A stretch of DNA of 64,000 nucleotides, from the NCBI RefSeq assembly GCF_018139145.2, contig NC_059478.1, positions 32,239,001 to 32,303,000 of the forward strand. The letters are read 5' to 3'. Source of the stretch: Gymnogyps californianus (taxonomy: Eukaryota; Chordata; Aves; Accipitriformes; Cathartidae). Shown one piece after another: positions 48,424 to 58,538 of the stretch. The stretch's first letter is position 1. Each line of letters begins with the position of its first letter. The position numbers and the translations under genes are program-made. The notes beneath the pieces are model-generated. The model saw nothing but the letters and a program-made list of their open reading frames with translations, was not told the origin of the DNA and made no database searches.

Positions 48424-48691
48424 CTGGGCGTGATGTTCTATGGTATGGAACATCCCTTTGGCTAGTTCGGGTCAGCTGTCCTGGCCATGCTCCCTCCCAG
48501 CTTCTTGTGTACCTGCTTGCTGGCAGAGCATGGGAAACTGAAAAATCCTTGACTTACTTAGGATAAGCACTACTGAGCAACAACTAAAACACCAGCGTGT
48601 TACCAACATCATTCTCACACTAAATCCAAAACCCAGCACTGTACCAGCTACTAAGAAGAGAGTTAACTCTGTCCCAGCTGAAACCAGGACA

Positions 48692-48696
48692 CCTCT
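48692..48696. repeat. Target-site duplication CCTCT, right copy
   Basis: CCTCT follows the LTR edge CCAGGACA and equals the left copy at 48079-48083. Confidence 0.9.
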
Positions 48697-51600
48697 CTAA
48701 AAGGAAATGCAGCATATTGGCTAACTGGGTGACTTTTGCTTCATGACGGAAAGGTGCTTTTCAGGGGGCTTTAGTGAAGAAGGTGCCACCCCATGCTGGT
48801 AATGACTTTGCACACGGAAAAAAGTAGAAGTTTAAAAATTAAAGAGAAAGATCCAAATGAAAAAGCACCAAGATACCGAGGTGGCAGGAGAGGGGATGAG
48901 TGAAGGATGTTGAGAGATGTTGACCGGACCAGATGGGCGGGCAGTACCTCCTTGTGTCTGGCTGAGCATTGCGATGCAAAGCTTCACTGCTGTTACAGAG
49001 CACATGAACAGCAAAAGGATTAAGTAAAAGAGGTGTCATATGCAGAAGAGGGAGTGAGGAAGCTGATCTTAACAGCTACATTTTTCTACGTATGCTGTGT
49101 CCTTTTAGAAGCACTGCACAATAGAGACATAATTTAAGAACTCTTATTTTGTTGGCAGAAGCAGAAATTGGTACAGAGTGGGACAGGGGTACTTCCAGTT
49201 AAGAATGGCTGGGTCTGTCCCTCTGGGCAAGAACCCTGGATACTTCTTCCCTGAAATAACACAGTCCCTTTCCCTCCTTCTGATGCTTTATCTAGACCCT
49301 GTCCTTACTGAAAGCAAAGGGAGTTTCCATTGTATTTCTTCAGCTTTTGTCAGTCTTTCACACCTTACTCTCTTTCAGAGACCAGAGAAGTTCTTTTTAG
49401 GGCTTAATTCTTAGCAAATGCGGAGGTTTATTAGAACTGATTTTTAGTGCCAAATTAATGTGCTTGCTTTGTCCCTCTCAGAGTTAGTGAGAAGAGTAAG
49501 GTAGGGTGTGAACACACAAAATTTCAGCAAGTCCTTGATAGCTGCCTGGATGCTCGCCTTGACCCTTGGAAAATGGAAGTTAGCTTACTTCTCTTTTCCT
49601 GGAGGCGGCTTATTTTACGTTCACTGAAAACAAAAGCAAAGCAATAAAGCCACTTTAAGAAGTTCCTTCTACTCTTGGAAGTTCATTTCTGCCCTCATGC
49701 TGCAGGTTACTGTCTCCTCTTGGTGCCAGCCCAACTGTGTGTGGAGGTGTGCTTTAAATTAGATCATGGAAATAGTCTGAGCTAAAGAAAACAGACAACC
49801 CCCCTGATTTTTATTTGGATTTTTTTTTTCCTACTTCAGTTATTTTAGTGATCCAGTTCTCCATGTAGTTCCACAACAGTTGTCTTGCCACATGAATGGG
49901 TGGCAAGCGTAGCACAGGGGCAGAAGCAAAGGTTTGGGAAAGCCTTGCTGCTGTCATAAGGTATCACTGAAGTCTGATAGCGTGTGCTCTCTACGGAGTA
50001 GCTGAAATGCTTCGGTTTATGCTGTATCTTACCTTGCTTTAACTTGTTTTTGTATTCACGACTAAGGCCTACTAGTAGCTATTAGCTGTAGCTTTCTTAA
50101 GCAAATCACCATAAGTGCATTTCATGAAATAACTTCAAATCTCACTAAAGCTTTTTTAACTTATTGACTTGAAGACCTGATCCTGCTTCCACTGTCATAA
50201 ATGACAGAACTCTCCTGATAGTGAGGCTGGCCACAAAATTGAAAAGTCATTGTAAATGCTTTAATACCAATGGATTTAGGGATTTCCTCAAGCACTTTAT
50301 AGTTATGTTCCCAGCTTTGTCTCTGCTTCACTGTCGATTGTCTACTGTTCTCCCTAATCCTCCCTGGGCTTTCTGGAGCTCTATCTTCCCTTCCCGCTGA
50401 CAGATAAAAATTTATTGTTGCTAGCTTTAATGTTCTTGATGTATTGAGATCTCATTCCTTTCATGTAAATGTAGGAATATTTTGGTGTTTTCTTTTAGTC
50501 TTGAATTGTTTAAAGATAATTCAATCTATTATTCTGTTCCTATTAGCAACCTAACATCTGAGCTTTTAATTACTCTAACCTTGCTGTTTAATTAGTTAAA
50601 GCTTGCTCATCACTGAAAATTGAAAATATTAAATACTTTCGCAACATGATTATTTTATATTTGCTGAACACTTATCATCAGGATGTTTTTAACCTTCTCT
50701 TTATATCCAATGATGGAGTAATATCCCTTGTCACTTCCCTCCAGAAACCAAACATGTAGACCAAAACCATCCGTAGAGTAATTTCTTTAACATCATTTGA
50801 CTTCTGACAGGGAGAGATTTAGCTCTGTGCTACTTATCGTTGTCTTTGCCTCAGCTTTCCCCATTTTTGTGGTCCTCTTTCTGCTATGGATCCTTTTCAA
50901 GTGGTTGCTTAAATGGATCCCAGAAAGACTTGGGCATAGTGCTGCTGATGTATTTGTCCGTAGCAGAACCCACTTGCCCATGCCAGGAATGTATTCGTGG
51001 TGCACTTATTTTGATTTATACATTGGGAGATTAAACTTCAGTGCACCTTGGTTGATTACAATTACAGAATTAGATCTCTTATCCAGTAACAGTAAATGTG
51101 GAAGCAGCTGTCCTGTGTTGGTCTTTGGCAGGGGAAGGAAAGCAGGCAGTTATCTAGATATCACTGAAGCTGTGTGAAACACTGAAAAACTAAACAACCC
51201 CCCTCAGAACTTAATCTTCATTTTTTAAGGCAATTTACCTGCAAAAGAGATGTAGATTTATTATTCAATAGTAGTCAACAAGTGATTCTGATATTTAGTC
51301 TTGTGAATTACTTGTATTCTCCAGGACTATTACTTCTAAATGTTGGCTCTTATCATTACTGCTTGTTATTTGCCACTTAAGCCACCACGTATTGTTTCCT
51401 TATCACTAACTGGATAACTCCCAAACCCACAAAGACTCATCGCTTTAGTACGGCTTTTTCTCTGAGGCTGGTTTATGCAAAGAGAGTTGTATGAATACTT
51501 ACGACAATGCTCTCTGAGCATACTCCCTCCTGTAACTCTCTGTTGTGATACAAGTAAAAGACGAGAATATGGCTGAAGCAAATTTAGTTTGTATGCATGT

Positions 51601-54600
51601 GTACCTTTTGGTTACACTTGACCAAGTTATACCATTGTTGCAGGAGGTCTCATTGAGAGAGATATTTGAGTTTCTAGTCTACGCTAATTGTGAGACGTGG
51701 AAAAATTATGATAGTAATAGAAACAGGGAGTTCTTCAGATTCAATTTTCAAGAAGACCATTAGAGACTTTTTTCTGATATAATTTCCAATCTTTTCCTAC
51801 TCAGCTTTGATAATAAATATCCCCTGAGGACAGCAAACATGAATCTATTGAGAATCTTGGACGAGGGGTTTTAATGATTTCATTTAAAGTGCTGTTCGTT
51901 CAATTCTTGCAATCTGTCTGTCTCTTTCTTCAATTCCTTATGTTTTTACTCAAAGAATTCTCCCTTCCAATTAAGTGAATGAACCTTAGAATTAAGTAAG
52001 GCTGTCATAGGAAGTAAAATGAATATGACTGATTTTTATAATATAAATTGGAAGCAATTACCAGTTTTCTATCTTCATGCTTGCTTGGAAAATTTACACT
52101 TAACCCAGCAATACACCTTAATTAAAGGCCTATCTATCTATCTATATAACCTTCTCTTTCCAGCAAAAGTCCTCTGTGAGCTATATTAAATTTACTATGG
52201 CTTCATCTCTTTATTAATAACCTTTTCGTATATTTTCAATTAAGTTTCTGGTCACATTATAGCACTGAGGTAAGAGCTCTCTCTGACCTTTAATAGGATA
52301 TGGATAATAGAATATCTTTGGCTCATGTTCTCCTTTGGTAGCACAACCTCCCACTTTTACTAAAAACATCTATGGAATTTGTAGACAGCTAAATGTGCGT
52401 GTTGCATCAAGAAAGACTACACCAGACTGCAGTAAAACTGGATGGACATCCATTCGCAGTCTCTGAGACTAGACAGTACTTAAACAACCTCACTTTTTCT
52501 TGGTTTTATGGCAAACACCAGTGGGAGACTGTGAATGACTCTTAACATGAGATAAAAATATTTTATTTTGACTGATATTTTCCATATGGCAAGTCATGCT
52601 TCTCCCCACATGAACTCTAAGGAGTGTACTGTGGGGCAGAGGGTGTAGTTACTTTCAGATGATAAGGACCACATCACATTTGAATTCAGATGTTAATGTT
52701 CTGGCATTTGGACACCAAGTAGAATTGGCAATTAATGATATAGAATCATAAAGGATGTTTATGCTCCCTTCAAGCCCAAATTATTTCTGGGTGGGAAGGG
52801 TATATTTGGTAGCCAGCCAGAGTTTTGTCAATATGAATATCTGAACCAGCTGCTTTTCTTGCTCTTCTCCCATGGTTGGATTAATCTGCTCTTCTTTATG
52901 TCTTTGTCTTTTTTCATGTAACCTGTAGCTTGTGATGCTCCTAAGAATTTTACTGCCAGAGGCATCTGTCACGTATTTTTCTCTTGATGGGTGATTATCA
53001 TTTTACTTCATTGAGTATGAAAACCCCAGCTCCTCTTCAGCTCCATTTTTTTGTTCTTGAATCAGCCTTTCCCTAATTTCTGTCTCCATGGACGTCTGAG
53101 TGTTTAGGAAACCTCATATGGCATGTCCACATAAAGTGGGGTATAAAGATCAAAGCAGTAGATTTGTCCCAGATGAGGCAGGGCTTGGTATTTCAGATGG
53201 AGAACTTGCTCTGTGGCAGGCCCTCGCTGGATGCCAAGGGAACAGCTCTGGGATGGGCTCAGCTCAGGGCAGGAGCGCCACTCCTGCAACGATGTGACTC
53301 ACAGTTATTCCCACATGGTTTGTCCTATTGACTTGAACGCGTGTTTCAATGAATTACTGGGTGAACCTGCTGGTAAATGTGCCATATCAAAGAGTTGTGG
53401 AGCAATATCTTCCTCAGGCGGGTGCTTGGCTCTGAGCACTGCTTTGGAAGTGGCTGAGATCCGCAGATAACACTCACAGAGGTTGTGTTATTGCCGAGGC
53501 AGTCCTGCCTTGGTTTAGATGCGGTCCAATGCATCTTGCCCTGGAGCAGCAGAATCTAACAGTCACTGTCTGGGCTGTTTCACCCTTAGTCAGCAGGACT
53601 CATGCTTCATCACGGTCCAAACTGAAAACATATTCATCGTCATCATCGTTTGTACACCTGTCACGATACCGCCTTCAGCTCTACCAGTATTTCCAGCCCA
53701 GTCCACCCATTTATCAGTTTCTTCCACAATTATTTCCATACTTCCTTCTGTGTCATAGCCTATGTTCCCAGTATGAACTCCCTGACTTTGTCCACCAGGC
53801 TCTGAGTCTTTGTGTATTTAGCCTCTCTTAAATATGCATTTCAGCTTGTTTTTCTACGGAACTGAATTTACTTCTACACATATTAGGTTTTGTTCCCGTT
53901 CTCCTACCCGCTTTCTACTTCCCTATCTGTCCTGAGATTGTGGGTTGAGGAACAATCCCTTGTTTAACATGCAAAGCATGCAAACACATGCTAAATAATT
54001 ATGCAAATATTTTTCAATTGCTTTCATTGTGATTTTTATTATCATTGTTTTGGTCTTACCATGGAAAGCGGAAGCTGAGTGAGCCAAAGTACCTGTCTGT
54101 GAGCGGAGCTGGAACTAGACCCTGAATTTCCTGATTCCTGTTCAGGCTAGAGCACATGACTGTCTCCTCTGTATGTTTTCCCTTGGAAAATTTTTATTTA
54201 CAGAAACAGAAGTTCTGGAATTTGCATAACTTTGTAGCAGCAGTTTCTGTACTATGCTCAAAAGACCGTTTTTTTATATTCAGGCCATGCCAGCTACATT
54301 TCTGCTAAATCATAGTAAAGGAGATTACTGTGAACACTAAATACTTCTCTACTGTTCTCTTTCCCACCGTGACTTTGCTGTTGTTGCTACCAGGCTGTTC
54401 TGTTATTGGGAATAGGAGGGAGTGGCATAAGAGAAAGCATTTCTTTTAAAATGTGATGCACATTGGAAAGAGTCTCCAGAGCCATGTGTCTGGGAATTGC
54501 ATTCAGACTTGTGTTTTGGGGGCTGTTAATGAAGTGTAGTCCTAATAGCAGAGGAGGGAAGGGACTGGGAAGCAGCAGATCTCTTTCTGTAGATGAGGCA

Positions 54601-57179
54601 CAGAAGGAAAGAGGAGGGCAAAGCCAAGGAGGGAGCTGCTGTAAGCAGTGCTGGTGCTCTGGGACTGGTCTCCCATCAACACCAAAGCAGCAGACTCATC
54701 CCTAAGGCGCTGTCAGCTCTGCCCCAACAGCCTGCAGGCTGGCTTCTGCTGCCTGGAGGGCCAGCACAGCAGAGAGCGGCAGGACTGGGTGCTCCGGAGG
54801 TATGGAGAGAGGGTTCACCGAGTGGTGCACCATCTCCTCCTGTCACGTGCTAACAGGGAACTGGCAGCCCACTTTATTTGTCATCACTTTCTTTCCCTCT
54901 TCAGGTAAATCCACCTCCCATCCAGTGGCCACTTCCAAACCAGGGCTGAACGTGCAATGCCAAAAGGAGAGGACAGAATGCTCTGGAAGACAGACACGCA
55001 GGATTTCCTCCCCACTGCCCTTCATCAGACTCTGCCAACTCCCAAGGTCAGCCCCTAACTATCAATTTGTTTTCCTGAACATAATTTTAGAAAGAACTGG
55101 AAGGAAGGAAACCTTTCCTGCAACTTTAATTTCTGGAATGAAATAAGTTCTGGATCTCATTTCTGGAACAACAGTTCTGCTTGCTAAGAGGTGAACACAG
55201 GGGATTTAAGGGAAGGAACTGAGCTCTGACCCTCTGTCCAGACACTCCTGCAACTGCTTCTGCTGTTCATCTCCCTCACCCTGCACAGGAGACATTGGGA
55301 GGGGCCAAAGACATGGTAGGAAGAGCCTGAACATATTGTGCAAAGTAGCACATCCTCCAGTTGCTCAAAGGGACCCTGAGGAATGCCACAGTGCTGGAAT
55401 GCCATGGATCTGTGGAAAGACCTTCTGGAAAGAAGTTGAGGGGGAGCAGAGATATCAGGCAGCCTGGAAGATGGGATACCAAGGAATTTTGCAAGAGGAG
55501 GGCTTGGGCTGAGTGAGATGCCTGGCAAGAGGATGAATTTGCTGGAAATTCAGGAGCAGACGTATGCACAATATTTAGTTCTTTTGTGATTTAATCCAAA
55601 ATCATTCCGTATTTTCCATTTTTCAGAAAGCCCTAGTTCTCACGTCATCTGATTATGTGAGGCTTTCCGTCTTCAGTTAAAAATAATTCTACTGGTTCTT
55701 CAGGTCATAAAGAAAAGCTTCGCACAGATAATCCAGTGTGAAAGGCTGAAGCCTAGAGTACAAACTGCAGCCCTTTGGGGTAATGTGTGGGTTTCCTAGT
55801 GGCATTCACTGTATTACTTTTTTAGAAGTCACCAAGAGCCAGTCAGAGCTGCAACACGTATTTGGGTTTTTAGGCCATGCATTCTACCTAAAATGTGGCA
55901 GATCTGTGGGAGGAAGATGGAACAGCCCAGAAATGGCATCATTTTGACACATGGAAGACAGTGCTTCAGTTATTTCACAGGTACATGGACTACTGCAAAT
56001 AGGCAGCTCATAAAAATCTTGACAGTGTTTAAAGAAGCAGTTTGATAGTGTCAGTCCCCTTATCATCATGCCAACTGGTCATTTTGTTTTGCCGTATAAG
56101 CAGAGGGCTCAAGGAACAGGTGAGCGCTTGGTTGGCCTGAGGAAATATAACTGTCTTCTAAGGAAGAAGCATTGTGCATGAAGCTTTAATTGACATTTCT
56201 TGATCTGGAGTTGTTCTATGAATGAGGAGAGGACCTCAGGCTCTGAGGATGCTAAGCACTTCTTGCTGACCTTAAATTGACCTACGTAATTTAAACCAAA
56301 CCGATGTACCAGTGACACAATTTCTGCTGAGAAAGTGCAATATGTGCCAACACTTTTAATATTACATTTTTTTTCTGTCTGTTTAATCTAGTATCTGATG
56401 TGAATGGAGGGAAAAACTGATGTACAACATACTCCTTGCACCAAAGTGCATGAGCATGACACAAACTCCCCTTCTGTTAACACGCACTCGCACAGACTTG
56501 TTCAAGTTGCCAAAAGCATAGTTAGCCAACCTACAGCGTGTATATATGTAATTTACTGAAGGGAGGGGACAGGTCTAATTTACGCACTTGGCCCTCAGAC
56601 CATGGTTTACCTCAATACTTTTCAATCCGCAAATTCTGTAAATCTTACTGGGAGAAAGAATGTCAGCTCACACCAGGCTCTGGACATGCTGAAAATGTCG
56701 CTCACACGGATGATGACTTGTGTTTCATTTGCTGTTGTGGATGGGTCTGAACCAAACTCTCTTGTTCCAAACATCTCTAAATTGAGGAGTTTTTGGCATC
56801 CCAGTCCAGATATGAGTCAATAGTTCTCTGTGTTCCAAAGAATAAGTATTAGGTTGCAAAGGTGGGAGTCGTGATGTAAATGGGGTAATATAAAGGAATA
56901 TCTATATTAATACTTCTGTTATGCCTTGGAGCTAGAGGTTTGCCAAGGCTTAAGTGGACTCAGGATGAGCTGGACACATCCAATTAATGTAAGTAATGTG
57001 ACTTTTCTTGAACAAATGTGACTCCTCGGTGCACATTACAGCTGTTGAGTGTTCCAGCTCTGCTGCATCATGTCCTCGGAGGTTTAGAAATGTGTATTCT
57101 AGTGTTGAAGCCCGCTCTTATTTCTGATTTTGTTTAGTACTAAATAAATGGGTTCTGATTTTCAGTGCTTCTGTCAGGG
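48697..57179. other. Unique noncoding DNA, no gene recognised
   Basis: I see no gene. There is an AT-rich block with homeodomain-type motifs (about 50400-50660), a short TATC microsatellite (52131-52148) and a possible old palindromic repeat scrap near 50172-50215. The 126-codon plus-strand frame at 50797-51177 starts at TTG and has a hydrophobic N-terminal stretch, but it has no known domain and no supporting context. Confidence 0.55.
52131..52148. repeat. (TATC)n microsatellite, short
   Basis: About four TATC units passing into TATATA. Confidence 0.8.
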
Positions 57180-57790
57180 AAGTAAAAAATACTGGTGTGT
57201 GTTATTGATGGATATACAAGCCCTAGAAAAAAACCAGAATATGAAATTAAGAATTCTGTGTCCATACGCAAAGTAAGTGCATTGGACCTCCCATCTCTTT
57301 CCTGACGTCACTGCTGTATTCATAGTTTCTGTATCATGTAAAAGTCTTCTAAGGCTTCTCTCAGTGTAGCATCTGAATTGCTTCCATTGATGCCATAATT
57401 AATATCTAACATGTTCTGCTGCCTTTCTCTCTTGTCCAGAGGGAAGCCATACGTGCAGTTTATCATGGGGCGCAGGTGCTGGCTCAGACAGGGCAGGTGG
57501 AAGACGAATGCCTCGAGCTGTGCAGTTGTACTTTGCACTTGGAAGATGTACTGTGGGTTTTGGTCAAGTGTGCAATTCTGCTCGGTTTTAAGGAAAGGAA
57601 ATTGGACTTCCTTCCATAATCTCCTACAGAACCCTTAATATTCTTGAGATGTGTTGTGATTCCCCTATCAATCATATACCAGTCTCGCTCCAGGATGTCT
57701 CCCGAGTGACTGGGATTGACCACTGGCAGATAAAAGGAGAGAAAAACAGTGGCACCAAGGAAGATTATTCCAATCCCTCTTATGGATTCC
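57180..57790 (-). pseudogene. Tentative BK-channel beta-subunit-like (KCNMB family) remnant
   Basis: KCNMB proteins have two membrane segments joined by a cysteine-rich extracellular loop and tune BK potassium channels. On the minus strand, pieces in three frames fall in the order expected for this fold. ESIRGIGIIFLGATVFLSF (start near 57789) resembles the first membrane segment of the beta-4 type. In a second frame, QYIFQV (about 57550) is followed, at the spacing I recall for YPC to CSY in beta-4, by INCTYGFPLDKRERQQNM (57463-57410), like the loop motif CSYIPPCKRENQKN. A third frame gives QFRCY with LLHDT (57380-57329), like FTCY and LLHRT, then ILNFIFW (about 57254-57234), like the start of the second membrane segment. 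Most loop cysteines are missing and no single frame spans it. No intron is needed, which would suit a processed retrocopy, but no poly-A tail is seen. The alignment is from memory with free choice of frame, so chance is a real alternative. Confidence 0.3.
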
Positions 57791-58401
57791 CAGACTGGGA
57801 AAGACAGGCAGTTCCTCCTGTTCCTCCACAGCGCTCTCTGTGGCTTGCCATGATCTCCACCTCCACTCACTGCACGGGGCCCCTAACTGGAATTGTTCTT
57901 TCCAATCCAGTGGTCCCTTGCTGCTGTGAACCATGCTGGTTCTACTGCGGCGGAAGCAGCCAGGTTTGTCCCTCTTTCTGTGCTGTCTGAAATGCTGTGC
58001 ACTTTGAATTACCCACACATGGAAGCAGTAGGCAGTATAATGGAGCAAGCACAATGTACCACATGAGGATCAGCTTAGCATGTTGGATCAGTGACACTTT
58101 GCAGCAGAATACAAACCGCTTATTCTTTTTCACAGCTGTTCTCCCAAGCATTTTAAGCATACATTCGCCCTCAGCATGCAGGAGATTTGCGTATTTCACT
58201 TCCATTGACATGGTAGAAGAGACCCTCCTCACTTGCAGATTTGTTCTTTTAATAGGCATCCAGCACAAATGGGAATTAAGTACATGTGTGTGTCCAACAG
58301 AGAGTAGACCAGAACCAGCTGTAGGCACAAATAACTGCTTAGGAGGCCCATTTTTTTGTGCTGATTTGGTAACTCACAGGACAGCCAAATCTTCCTTTTT
58401 A

Positions 58402-58538
58402 GGAATGGGAAGAACAGGAAAAATAGAGGACCTCATCTTCAGATTGTATCACCCGTGGAAGAGGAGAGTCAGCAGGGAGAGAACTCTCCGCATGAGGTTC
58501 TCCTCTCCCTGCTGGAGCAGCTGGAGCAAATAAGGTTC
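58402..58538 (+). other. Exon-like open stretch, unproven
   Basis: A pyrimidine-rich acceptor (CAAATCTTCCTTTTTAG) precedes an open frame reading NGKNRKNRGPHLQIV and then SPVEEESQQGENSPHEVLL, continuing with SLLEQLEQI to a weak donor AAG|GTTCAT. The frame remains open to a TGA at 58638. The composition (acidic, Q/L-rich, helix-like) is more protein-like than most frames here. I do not recognise the protein. The frame contains a 12-bp perfect inverted repeat, which can itself create such composition. Confidence 0.2.
58470..58514. repeat. Inverted repeat, 12-15 bp arms
   Basis: CAGCAGGGAGAG (58470-58481) is the exact reverse complement of CTCTCCCTGCTG (58503-58514). With a 3-nt bulge the stem extends three more pairs (AAC with GTT at 58497-58499), leaving a 12-nt loop. 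It is the longest inverted repeat that I noticed in the window. Confidence 0.8.

Larger units (their letters stand above)
48084..48691 (-). mobile_element. Solo LTR, second copy of the nested LTR family (608 bp)
   Basis: On the minus strand this element has the same order of blocks as the LTR at 32431-33018: TGTCCTGGTTTCAGCTGGG start, the block with TATATAA (plus-strand 48417-48423), a TAATA-rich stretch, the polyadenylation signal (48209-48214) and the GGTTAAACCACAACA end. Flanking pentamers CCTCT match exactly. The copies differ by many substitutions and indels, including a longer TAATA/TAAAA-rich stretch here, so they are separate insertions of one family and not a recent segmental duplication. 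No internal region remains. Confidence 0.92.

Noticed and set aside
50797..51177. 126-codon frame with a hydrophobic N-terminal stretch, possible membrane protein
   Set aside because: The start is TTG, hydrophobic stretches arise easily from T-rich DNA, and nothing around it supports a gene.
52740..52790. Possible minus-strand CR1 tail (ATAGAATCATAAAGG followed by CTCCCTTCAAGCCC)
   Set aside because: Only one tail-like unit and a poor match to the expected terminal sequence; no CR1 body to the right.
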